DNA from: Fulvivirga imtechensis AK7
Lineage (GTDB): Bacteria > Bacteroidota > Bacteroidia > Cytophagales > Cyclobacteriaceae
Direction: 5' to 3'
Assembly: GCF_000331535.1 (NCBI RefSeq)
Contig: NZ_AMZN01000111.1
Location: 1 to 59,551, forward strand
DNA: 59,551 nt
Part shown: piece by piece, positions 1 to 7,383 of the stretch
Layout of the letters: the number at the start of each line of letters is the position of its first letter
Position numbering within the stretch: position 1 is the stretch's first letter
Made by a program: the position numbers and the translations under genes
The notes under the pieces: generated by a model
Databases searched by the model: none
Seen by the model: only the letters and a program-made list of their open reading frames with translations
Told to the model about the DNA's origin: nothing

Positions 1-30
1 GTAAGGACTAGTAAAGCTTTCCTGGCTATG
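1..30. repeat. fragment of interspersed palindromic repeat
   Basis: Bases 3-23 carry AAGGACTAGTAAAGCTTTCC, one arm of the hairpin repeat found in full at 3516-3555, 3785-3829, 3956-3992, 9403-9441 and (opposite strand) 31768-31804 and 32058-32096. The element is cut by the window edge. Confidence 0.7.
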
Positions 31-67
31 AAACTAACACAAGCCACAAGCCACAATCAGAAAACAA

Positions 68-178
68 CCAGTACCCAGTAGCCAGCACCAGTAACCAGTA
101 CCCAGTAACCAGTACCCAGTACCCAGTAACCAGTACCCAGTACCCAGCACCCAGTAGCCAGCAACCAGTGACCAGTAC
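68..178. repeat. heptanucleotide tandem repeat (CCAGTAN)n
   Basis: About 15 units of a 7-bp motif (variants CAGTACC, CAGTAAC, CAGTAGC, CAGCACC), mostly in perfect 7-bp phase with one 6-bp unit. The same class of array, with different unit sequences, recurs in many gene-free stretches of the window. Confidence 0.85.
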
Positions 179-211
179 AAATCACAAGAAACCAGAAATA
201 AAAATGAAAAA

Positions 212-255
212 CTGACAAAAGTCATTGCATGTACTATATTGGTGGATTACTTTTC
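212..255 (+). promoter_or_regulatory. Crp/Fnr-like operator 1 of 3 before sensor kinase
   Basis: CTGACaaaaGTCAT at 212-225. After 22 nt comes TACTTTTC (248-255), a 5/6 match to the TAAYTT box seen at the other sites. It is the most distal of three tandem copies before the kinase at 351. Confidence 0.5.
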
Positions 256-274
256 AGTTTTATCAGCGTTTCGG

Positions 275-318
275 ATGATGTAAATCATTGAATACTTGAT
301 GGGCGTCACATTATTTTG
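275..318 (+). promoter_or_regulatory. Crp/Fnr-like operator 2 of 3 before sensor kinase
   Basis: Perfect palindrome ATGATgtaaATCAT at 275-288. After 22 nt comes TTATTTTG (311-318), a 5/6 match to TAAYTT. The predicted transcription start near 322 leaves a leader of about 28 nt before ATG 351. Confidence 0.6.
296..309 (+). promoter_or_regulatory. Crp/Fnr-like operator 3 of 3 before sensor kinase
   Basis: TTGATgggcGTCAC at 296-309. The box at the standard 22-nt spacing (TGTTTTAT, 332-339) is a poor match. TATGTTTT at 330-337 is a slightly better -7 candidate. Confidence 0.4.
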
Positions 319-350
319 CGATATGGTCGTATGTTTTATGGTGATTGGGA

Positions 351-2111
351 ATGGCTTCTTTTAAAATTATACTTGGCGTACTTTTCGGTATTTTGGTATC
401 TGCAATTGTCATTTTGGGCTTTATTTCATACCGAACTAACCAGGCAGTATCTGATACTGCCGACATGATAGAAAATACGAATGCAGTCCTTTATATCGCA
501 GAAAATATTTCATCACTTTCAAAAAGCCTTCAATTGGAGAGCAATGGGATCTTCGTTAATATGGATCCTGAATTTATACAGCCCTACAAAACGGCCAGGA
601 ATCAATTGCTGCTTGAACTGGAAAAGCTAAGAGATCTTATTGAATACGATACTGATCAGCGGCACAGACTCGACTCCCTTGAAAACATGCTGGAGGACCT
701 GGTAGTGTTTAGCGACTCTGCACTGGCTTTTTATTCAGAATACGAGCAAGACCCGGATGCTGAAGCGCGCGTATCCATGCCAATTTTGGAGAGGGTAAAG
801 CGCACCAATTATTTTCGGTCAAACATTCGAGCTGTTTTAAACGCTATTAAAGCCGAGGAAAAACAGCAACTCAGCATACGGCAGACTGCCAATGATAGAA
901 GTATAGAAGCATTTGACAGGACTTTTAAAGAGTTGCTTTTCGGAATGCTGATCCTTTTGGTAGCGACATTCTTTATCGTCAGGTATCAATTTAACAAGCG
1001 CATCAAGGCACAGCAAGAGCTTAAAATGGCCAATGAACTGTTTACCAGGCTTTTCCACGAAAGTCCGATTGGCCTTGTAATTTGTGATTTGGATACCGGC
1101 AGAATTAACGACTGCAATAAAGCCTATGCCAGTCTCATTAACTATAACCGAAGGGATGTGCTGGGAAAAACGGCCCTGGAATTAAATATCATCCAGGACG
1201 AATCTCATCGTACAGCAATTGTTGAAGCAGTTGTAGAAAATGAAGTGATGAGGGATGTGGAAATGAAGATAATACCAAAGGATAAAGAACCGATATGGGT
1301 ATCTGTTTCGAGTCAGCTTACCAATGTTCGTGGAAAACAGTGCCTGTTGTCAGCTACTTTAGATATGACAAGCCACAAAAGGGCAGAAGAAGGCATAAAA
1401 AAGGCGCTTGCTGCAGAAGTCGAACTCAACAAAATGAAATCGAATTTCGTCTCTATGGCTTCTCATGAATTCAGAACCCCACTGACCACCATACTCTCCT
1501 CAGTGTTTTTACTGGAGAACTACTTGTCTGATGAAAGGCAGGAGAAGGTAACGAAACACCTGGCCAGGGTCAAGTCATCGGTAAACATGCTCACTTCAAT
1601 TTTGGATGATTTTCTATCTGTGACGAAAATAGAAGAAGGTAAAGTAAAAGCAAAGATAGAAAAACTGAATCTGAAAGAGTATTTGGAAGACCTATGCCGT
1701 AATATGAAAAATTTTGCCAAATCAGGGCAGAATATCATTTATGACCATAAAGGCATGATTGATGCCTATATCGATCCTCTGCTATTGGGAAGTATTGTCA
1801 ACAACCTCCTTTCTAACGCCATCAAATATTCGCCAGAAAACTCAGACATCTATGTATCGTCAGTGCTGAACGCATACATGCATCTGGCAATAAAAGATTC
1901 CGGAATTGGTATTCCTGAAGAAGACAAGCAGCATTTATTTGATCGTTTCTTCCGTGCCTCAAATGCAGGTAATGTGCAGGGTACAGGGCTGGGATTGCAT
2001 ATTACGAAGCATTATGTAGACATGCTAAAAGGGAAGATAGAGGTAAATAGTGAACTTGGTAGAGGCAGTGAGGTAAATTTAACATTTCAGAATGCCGCCC
2101 CTGATACATGA
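351..2111 (+). CDS. membrane-bound PAS sensor histidine kinase
   Basis: Predicted inner-membrane sensor kinase. Residues about 6-26 form a first membrane helix, about 30-190 an extracytoplasmic helical sensor region, and about 193-210 a second helix. A PAS domain follows (about 230-345), then HisKA with the phospho-acceptor His372 in the motif SHEFRTP, and an HATPase_c domain with N box NNLLSNAIKYS and G boxes DSGIGIP and GTGLGLH. No receiver domain is fused and no response regulator lies next to it, so the partner is unknown. ATG 351 is preferred over TTG 345. Three Crp/Fnr-like operators lie at 212-309, so it is probably part of the window's stress regulon. The kinase core closely resembles that of the CheB-CheR-kinase at 52431-56441 (shared RHKG/DHKG, KIEEG and NIQGTGLGLH-type motifs), which suggests paralogy. 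Confidence 0.9.
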   Translation: MASFKIILGVLFGILVSAIVILGFISYRTNQAVSDTADMIENTNAVLYIAENISSLSKSLQLESNGIFVNMDPEFIQPYKTARNQLLLELEKLRDLIEYDTDQRHRLDSLENMLEDLVVFSDSALAFYSEYEQDPDAEARVSMPILERVKRTNYFRSNIRAVLNAIKAEEKQQLSIRQTANDRSIEAFDRTFKELLFGMLILLVATFFIVRYQFNKRIKAQQELKMANELFTRLFHESPIGLVICDLDTGRINDCNKAYASLINYNRRDVLGKTALELNIIQDESHRTAIVEAVVENEVMRDVEMKIIPKDKEPIWVSVSSQLTNVRGKQCLLSATLDMTSHKRAEEGIKKALAAEVELNKMKSNFVSMASHEFRTPLTTILSSVFLLENYLSDERQEKVTKHLARVKSSVNMLTSILDDFLSVTKIEEGKVKAKIEKLNLKEYLEDLCRNMKNFAKSGQNIIYDHKGMIDAYIDPLLLGSIVNNLLSNAIKYSPENSDIYVSSVLNAYMHLAIKDSGIGIPEEDKQHLFDRFFRASNAGNVQGTGLGLHITKHYVDMLKGKIEVNSELGRGSEVNLTFQNAAPDT

Positions 2112-2174
2112 TCATCAGTAATCAGTAGGCAACCGGTCATTTTCTTTCATTTAAATATAAATCATTCGAAACCG

Positions 2175-2218
2175 ATGACAAAGGTCATTGTTCTGCGAAC
2201 TGTGATTCGGTAACTTGG
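2175..2218 (+). promoter_or_regulatory. Crp/Fnr-like operator and -7 box before phosphoribosyltransferase
   Basis: Perfect palindrome ATGACaaagGTCAT at 2175-2188. After exactly 22 nt comes TAACTTGG (2211-2218), a Bacteroidetes-type -7 box. Transcription should start near 2222. The in-frame TTG at 2215 therefore lies inside the promoter, which argues for ATG 2287 as the real start. Confidence 0.75.
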
Positions 2219-2235
2219 CTATAATAAAGTTGGAC

Positions 2236-2289
2236 AAGAAGGGAAGTAGCATCAAGAAGGGAAGTAGCATCAAGAAGGGAAGTAGCATG
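2236..2289 (+). repeat. three 18-bp direct repeats carrying tandem Shine-Dalgarno-like motifs
   Basis: Three copies of AAGAAGGGAAGTAGCATC at 2236-2253, 2254-2271 and 2272-2289; the third ends in ATG instead of ATC. Each copy holds a purine-rich AAGGGAAG. Only the last sits correctly, about 4 nt before ATG 2287. If translated from TTG 2215 they would encode a KKGSSI triplet. Confidence 0.85.
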
Positions 2290-2943
2290 GAATGGACAAG
2301 AAATATATTAATTCAGGATAGAGAGCATGCGGGGAAATTTCTCAGCAAGCGTTTGATCCACTTCGCAAATGCCACAAATGCTGTGGTGGTGGGGATACCT
2401 CATGGGGGTGTATGTGTAGCATCAGCTATAGCTGATGCTTTGAATCTTCCACTGGAAGTAATGCCCTGTCGTAAAATAAAGCATCCGGTAGATAAGTCAC
2501 GGAATATAGGTTCGGTTAGCGCCAACGAGGCTTGTGTACATGATTGTCCTTATGATGTGCCTCAAGATTACATTTACCACCAGATGGCGCTTATCAGGCA
2601 TGCAATAGACCACGAAAATAGATTTTACTATCAGGAGATTGAGCCGACAATGCTTACGGGCAAAACAGTAATACTTGTGGACGATATATTGCAGTCAAGT
2701 GATACTATGATGGCCTGTCTGCGAAGTATCAAAAAAGAAAACCCGTTGCGGGTAATAGTAGCAGTGCCCATAGTAGGTGTGGAGGCAGGCCGGAGAGTAA
2801 AATCGGAAGCCGATGATATTGTATTCCTCCAAATGGAACACTCAATCGGTTCAGGAAAAGAATACTTCTTCAATTTCCCGCGGGTAGACGATATAAAGGT
2901 TCGTGAAATACTCAACAAATCCAGAGCGCTAAAGACGGTTTAG
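2287..2943 (+). CDS. phosphoribosyltransferase family protein (COG1926-like)
   Basis: Cytosolic type I phosphoribosyltransferase of about 218 residues. The PRPP-binding loop is seen as VILVDDILQSSDTM near residues 136-149, a variant of the usual hhhVDDhxxTGxT in which SSD replaces TG. The N-terminal half contains VVVGIPHGGVCVA, typical of the COG1926 group found in stress and dormancy islands. The substrate base is unknown for this family, and nucleotide salvage is not demonstrated. ATG 2287 is chosen because the upstream TTG 2215 overlaps the -7 box and because a purine-rich motif precedes ATG 2287. It has its own promoter with a perfect Crp/Fnr-like operator, so it appears to be transcribed alone. 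Confidence 0.85.
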   Translation: MEWTRNILIQDREHAGKFLSKRLIHFANATNAVVVGIPHGGVCVASAIADALNLPLEVMPCRKIKHPVDKSRNIGSVSANEACVHDCPYDVPQDYIYHQMALIRHAIDHENRFYYQEIEPTMLTGKTVILVDDILQSSDTMMACLRSIKKENPLRVIVAVPIVGVEAGRRVKSEADDIVFLQMEHSIGSGKEYFFNFPRVDDIKVREILNKSRALKTV

Positions 2944-2960
2944 ATGCGGGTGTCTGGGGA

Positions 2961-2986
2961 CTGGTTTCTGGTTTCTGGTTTCTGGC
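2961..2986. repeat. heptanucleotide repeat (CTGGTTT)3
   Basis: Three to four 7-bp units CTGGTTT end in CTGGCAT. They lie just after the phosphoribosyltransferase stop and before the long interspersed repeats. Confidence 0.7.
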
Positions 2987-3010
2987 ATGTTGCTTTTACT
3001 GGCTTGACCA

Positions 3011-4003
3011 TTGATATTTTGCTTACAGCTTGAACCTCAAAGCTTACAGCTAAATAGGTCGGTAAACATGAATGGTTTCATGTACGCAAACTACTCTCCT
3101 CTTGGGAGGAGAAACAGAGGTGGGTAAAACTGATGTTTGATATATTTTGCTTAAATCTCAAAGCTTTGCAGCTACCCATGCTTCCGACTTCGGTCTTCTG
3201 ACTTCTGACTTCTGACTTCTTTTAGGGTCCTTTGCACGGAAAGCTTTAGTAAAGCAGCATTCGTAACTCACGACTCAAGATTGATATTTTGCTTACAGCT
3301 TGAACCTCAAAGCTTACAGCTAAATAGGTCGGTAAACATGAATGGTTTCATATACGCAAACTACTCTTCTCTTGGGAAGAGAAACAGAGGTGGGTAAAAA
3401 CTGATGTTTGATATATTTTGCTTGAACCTCAAAGCTTGCAGCTACCCATGCTTCCGACTTCGGTCTTCCGACTTCTGACTTCTGACTTCCGTCTTCTTTT
3501 AGGGTCCTTTGCACGGAAAGCTTTACTAGTCCTTATAGGCTTAGTAAAGCAGCATTAGCAACTCACGACTCAAGATTGATATTTTGCTTACAGCTTGAAG
3601 CTCAAAGCATACAGCTAAATAGGTCGGTTTTCATATACGCAAACTATTCTCCTCTTGGGAGGAGAAACAGAGGTGGGTAAAAACTGATGTTTGATATATT
3701 TTGCTTGAACCTCAAAGCTTTGCAGCTACCCGTGCTTCCGACTTCGGTCTTCTGACTTCCGTCTTCTTTTTGGTTACTTCCTTGCAAGGAAAGCTTTACT
3801 AGTCCTTATAGGCTTAGTAAAGCAGCGTTCGTAACTCACGACTCAAGATTGATATTTTGCTTAAATCTCAAAGCTTTGCAGCTACCCATGCTTCCGACTT
3901 CGGTCTTCTGACTTCTGACTTCTGACTTCCGTCTTCTTTTAGGGTCCTTTGCACGGAAAGCTTTACTAGTCCTTATAGGCTTAGTAAAGCAGCATACTCA
4001 CGA
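3011..4003. repeat. four tandem copies of a ~270-bp interspersed repeat
   Basis: Copies start at 3011, 3281, 3576 and 3849, each opening with TTGATATTTTGCTTA. Each full unit holds a CTCCTC-TTG-GGAGGAG hairpin, a second TTGATATATTTTGCTT motif, a TTCTGAC heptamer run and the 31-bp imperfect palindrome that begins GCTTTACTAGTCC and ends TAGTAAAGC. The first copy has a shortened palindrome. The fourth copy lacks the middle, as if the two internal TTGATAT(A)TTTTGCTT motifs had recombined. Inverted copies lie at 31746-32266. No convincing coding region is present in this 1-kb stretch. Confidence 0.9.
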
Positions 4004-4013
4004 CTCTACTTGT

Positions 4014-5723
4014 CTACTGCTGCGAACTGTTTTCATTTGCAAGGATAACAAACTGTGTTGGTTTTAGTTTGATCTTTATAAAATGCCTGTCATCAGTTTC
4101 GTTTTTCAGCACATGTATTTTCCCTGTATGGCCATAGCGGAACCTGAATGCACTTCCTTCGGGGTTAAGATCTTTGCTCACTGTAATATATTCCTCATCT
4201 TCATGAACTAAGGAGCCATTATAGACAATGAGCATTTCTTCATCATACAGTATCCTCGAAAATGCCAGCATACAATTTTGGTGGACCGGCATGTGAAATG
4301 TCTCCCCATCTTCAGAGTATTCCCGCATATACATTCTGCCAAATTTTAATGCCGCATTTTTTTTACGGAGGTTGGCAATGATCGATATTTCCCGATAAAT
4401 AACCCCGTCTTTGTTCAAAGCATTTTTTGAAGGATCATGTAGGTCGAACATAGCTTCTCGTACATTATGATCTTCTATTCCTGCCCCCTGGAAGCCTTGC
4501 TCTGTGCCATAGTAAATACATGGCGTACCCAGGGCGCAGAGCAGAAAACCTATCCCCGCAATGACCTGTGCCTCCGTTGCATCATATCCAAATCTCCTTT
4601 TCAGGGGCTGGTTAACCTGGTCATGATTATCAATAAAGGTAACGAGGAATTCCCCGAATTCACCGCGTGAAAGTGCGCTTTTGCGAAGGGATTCATATCT
4701 TTCGATTAATTTTTCCGGAGTGGATTTTCCTAAAATAACATCAGCCAGTACGTAGTATAGCGGGAAGTCGAGCACTGAGTTCAGTCCATAGTAGATGGCG
4801 GTGTCTTCCACTTTTACGGCTGTTTTTGGGCCTATGTAGTTGTTGTAGATCCCCTCCGGGCCAACCAGCTCACCAAAAAGGAAGAAATTACGCTTCCCCA
4901 GCTTATAGGCGTACTCTCTAATGTGTGAGCAAAACTGACTTATGCTTTTTTCTCCCATATGCTTGACAGCATCAAGTCGAAAGCCGTCAATATCTGTTTC
5001 TCTGATCCAATAGCAGTGTATCCTCGTCAGTAAGTGCTGTACATACAACCCCTCCGGTGAGCTATCATTTTTAAAGGCCTTCAAATCATTAAAATCTCCT
5101 TCGCGTGTTTCAGGGTAGCTGTCAAAGTTCCTTATCTGGCCTTTGCGCCAGTACAGGTCGGGATTACGAAGCTCTGCAGGTTGTGGCTTATCTTCACTAT
5201 GCCATTTCCCGAAAGGAAAAGTCCAGCCGTTGTAATAATAGTATGGGTAGTTCCCTGGGTAACTCCAGTTGTTACCTGAGTGGTGCAAGACGACATCCAG
5301 AAATACCCTCATGTCCAACGAGTGTGCCGCGTCTACCAGTGCGGCAAGATCATCCGTAGTGCCGAATCTTTTATCAATGGAAGTGTAATCCTGTATGTCG
5401 TATCCATGGTAAGAGGATGCATTATTTTCGAATACCGGGCTAAGCCATATAGCGGTGCATCCGAGTTGCTGAATATAGTCCAGATGATCTTTTATGCCTT
5501 TTAAGGTGCCTCCGCATATTTTCTGAAGTTCTTCCCTAGTGCCGAATCCCGTTGTCTTACCTTCTGCCCGTACAGGGCTTCGTACCTGGTCATCATGAAA
5601 CCGATCAACAAGTAAAAAATAGATGAACTCTTCACGCCACTCCCGATAGCAGTTCCTCCAGTACGTTTTTCCCGGCTTCGGGGAGAGATCAAGATCATTG
5701 ATGGATAATGGAGGTGAGGTCAT
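4014..5723 (-). CDS. alpha-amylase family glycoside hydrolase (GH13)
   Basis: Protein of 569 residues with a complete GH13 (beta/alpha)8 barrel, predicted to hydrolyse or rearrange alpha-glucans or related oligosaccharides. All four conserved regions are visible: I (DVVLHHSG, with the usual NH replaced by HH), II (GFRLDAVKH, nucleophile Asp251), III (FLFGELVG, acid/base Glu285) and IV (FIDNHDQV, Asp368). A beta-rich C-terminal domain follows from about residue 465. No signal peptide is seen, so it probably acts in the cytosol on storage glycogen or imported maltodextrin. The exact specificity (amylase, neopullulanase or trehalose-related) cannot be read from the sequence. It is transcribed alone, opposite to its neighbours. 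No operator of the type seen at other genes was found at the standard spacing upstream. Confidence 0.9.
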   Translation of the reverse strand: MTSPPLSINDLDLSPKPGKTYWRNCYREWREEFIYFLLVDRFHDDQVRSPVRAEGKTTGFGTREELQKICGGTLKGIKDHLDYIQQLGCTAIWLSPVFENNASSYHGYDIQDYTSIDKRFGTTDDLAALVDAAHSLDMRVFLDVVLHHSGNNWSYPGNYPYYYYNGWTFPFGKWHSEDKPQPAELRNPDLYWRKGQIRNFDSYPETREGDFNDLKAFKNDSSPEGLYVQHLLTRIHCYWIRETDIDGFRLDAVKHMGEKSISQFCSHIREYAYKLGKRNFFLFGELVGPEGIYNNYIGPKTAVKVEDTAIYYGLNSVLDFPLYYVLADVILGKSTPEKLIERYESLRKSALSRGEFGEFLVTFIDNHDQVNQPLKRRFGYDATEAQVIAGIGFLLCALGTPCIYYGTEQGFQGAGIEDHNVREAMFDLHDPSKNALNKDGVIYREISIIANLRKKNAALKFGRMYMREYSEDGETFHMPVHQNCMLAFSRILYDEEMLIVYNGSLVHEDEEYITVSKDLNPEGSAFRFRYGHTGKIHVLKNETDDRHFIKIKLKPTQFVILANENSSQQ

Positions 5724-6054
5724 AATCTTTTAGCGCAACCATTTTTGTTTTTCGTTGTCCCTGAATAAAGCCTGACAACCACTCTTCAGTTAGGGACTGA
5801 ATTTAATAACGACAATTGTTATGCCGAGGTACCTAACAACTGATAAATAAATCACTGACTTTCAGTGTATCGAAAAGCTTGATGATGACGCCCCGGAGCC
5901 ATCTCACCAAGACACTTTATCCATGAGCCAATATATCAAATGCAGATGATCAGAGTGATAATAGAAGTTGTTGAACGCGAAGATATTGGTCATAATTTAT
6001 CCTGGTATAAAAGATTTCGAAAGCATTAGAGTGAATAACAATCTCCATGGCAGA
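5724..6054. other. gene-free stretch upstream of GH13 gene
   Basis: No convincing coding region on either strand. It must hold the GH13 promoter. Two small palindromes are visible, ATAAC-gacaatt-GTTAT around 5806-5822 and CACTGActtTCAGTG at 5852-5866; either could be an operator, but this is not supported further. Confidence 0.5.
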
Positions 6055-6098
6055 TGATGGGCGTCATAGTAATCTCTTTCAGGTGGGTATAATTTGAC
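6055..6098 (+). promoter_or_regulatory. Crp/Fnr-like operator and -7 box, orphan or long-leader promoter
   Basis: ATGATgggcGTCAT at 6055-6068, then after exactly 22 nt TAATTTGA (6091-6098). The predicted start is near 6102. The next real gene (6360) is about 258 nt downstream and only trivial reading frames lie between, so this may drive a long leader or a small RNA. Confidence 0.65.
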
Positions 6099-6272
6099 AT
6101 CTGTTAAGCTGAACTCTAAACTTTAGTGCCATGAGTCCCTGATAGCGATCGGTATATGTGCGAAAAGAATAGTAGTCAGTTGGAAAAAGTATTAAAAAGA
6201 GAGTCTTGAGTCGGGGTAAAAAATTGCCACGCCAGCTAATTGGAGGCAAGCTTCGTATCAGCACTCCTATAG

Positions 6273-6299
6273 TAGGCAAAAAGGATGTGAGTAATAATT
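6273..6299 (+). repeat. leader repeat shared with 21735-21760
   Basis: TAGGCAAAAAGGATGTGAGT and the following ATAATT match the segment at 21735-21760 almost base for base. Both copies start exactly 87 nt before the ATG of an otherwise unrelated gene (6360 and 21822). Confidence 0.7.
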
Positions 6300-6359
6300 G
6301 AGAGTCTCCGGACTTCCGACTACAAATACTTAACACTAATATCTAAATTACTAAATACT

Positions 6360-7244
6360 ATGCACATGAGTCGAATAATTTTTGCTTTGCTTCTGGTGGT
6401 TTGCCTGGTTGGCAGCCATCACCTTCAGGCCCAGATTGTAACACCAGACCTGAGTCCGTTCGCCACTGTTACTCAAAAGATAGGCTTTAATGAGGTGAGG
6501 ATAGAGTACTCGCGCCCGAGTGTAAGAGGCCGGATTATATTTGGTGAACTTGTGCCGTATGGAGAGGTTTGGCGTATGGGAGCCAATGCTTCAACCAAGC
6601 TCTACATCAGGGAGCAACTGACTATCCAGGATCAGTACAAGCTTCCTCCGGGGGTTTATGGTATGTATGCTATACCTGATAAGGAGGAGTGGACAATAAT
6701 TCTCAGTCGCGAACCCTGGTTGTGGGGGGCCTTTGGTTATTCAGAGTCGTATGATGAAGTGAGATTTAAGGTGAAACCACAAACACTAAAAGAACAGATA
6801 GAGACCTTTACCATCCAGTTTGCAAACGTCTGTATGAACTGCGCGGAAATACAGCTTCTCTGGGATTTTACAAAAGTAGCTTTCAGCATCAGTACCAATG
6901 CTGATGAAAAGGTGGTGGCATCAATAAAATCTTTTACTAATAACCCTGAAAGCAAGCTGGCGGGAGAGTATTACCTGGCAGCCAAATACTACCTGGATAC
7001 CAATAAAGACCTGGATCAGGCCCTGATTTGGATCGACAAAGCGCTGCAATACGGTCCTGGCGCCTACTGGGTTACTCACACCAAGGCGGAGATATTGGCC
7101 AAAAAAGGTGATTACCCGGAAGCTATTAAAACAGCCAAACTTTCAAAAGAACAAGCGGAAGCCAAAGACGATCAGGATTATGTTAGGATAAATGAGAAAG
7201 AAATAGAAAAGTGGGAGAAACTGAAAAAAATGAAAAGGCAATAA
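6360..7244 (+). CDS. DUF2911 domain protein with TPR-like C-terminus
   Basis: Exported protein of 294 residues. An N-terminal signal peptide covers about residues 1-25 (hydrophobic FALLLVVCLVG, then a site after LQAQ). Residues about 28-170 form a DUF2911 domain, a beta-rich family common in Bacteroidetes (motifs VRIEYSRPSVRGR, GEVWRMGANAST and PPGVYGMYAIP). From about residue 195 the protein becomes helical with TPR-like repeats (AGEYYLAAKYYL, ALIWIDKALQYGPGAYWVTHTKA, GDYPEAIKTA). Molecular function is not established for the family; a periplasmic location is inferred. A regulon-type promoter at 6055-6098 points toward it, leaving a leader of about 255 nt. Confidence 0.85.
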   Translation: MHMSRIIFALLLVVCLVGSHHLQAQIVTPDLSPFATVTQKIGFNEVRIEYSRPSVRGRIIFGELVPYGEVWRMGANASTKLYIREQLTIQDQYKLPPGVYGMYAIPDKEEWTIILSREPWLWGAFGYSESYDEVRFKVKPQTLKEQIETFTIQFANVCMNCAEIQLLWDFTKVAFSISTNADEKVVASIKSFTNNPESKLAGEYYLAAKYYLDTNKDLDQALIWIDKALQYGPGAYWVTHTKAEILAKKGDYPEAIKTAKLSKEQAEAKDDQDYVRINEKEIEKWEKLKKMKRQ

Positions 7245-7300
7245 TTTTCCGAGGTTGGCGGGACGCCAGGTCGTTGTACAGAAACTGCCGGTAAGCAACT

Positions 7301-7344
7301 GTGACATTAATCATAAAAGTCAGCAGGCGTTGATCATTCTTTCA
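7301..7344 (+). promoter_or_regulatory. Crp/Fnr-like operator before ftsH
   Basis: GTGACattaATCAT at 7301-7314. The box at the standard 22-nt spacing (TTCTTTCA, 7337-7344) matches TAAYTT at only 4 of 6 positions, so this member is weaker than those at 2175, 9768, 11019 and 11911. Confidence 0.45.
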
Positions 7345-7383
7345 TCATCAAAATAGCGCCACCTTTATAAAAAAGCTAAAACT

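Noticed and set aside
2215-2286. N-terminal extension of the phosphoribosyltransferase from TTG 2215
   Set aside because: It overlaps the predicted -7 box at 2211-2218 and consists of the repeated KKGSSI segment. ATG 2287 has a purine-rich motif at a proper distance.
3320-3514. Short open frames within the ~270-bp repeats
   Set aside because: They are translations of repeat units and change frame between copies.
5785-5828. Regulon-type promoter for the GH13 amylase
   Set aside because: On the minus strand TAACTGAA could be a box, but the position 22 nt upstream holds no palindrome of the operator type.
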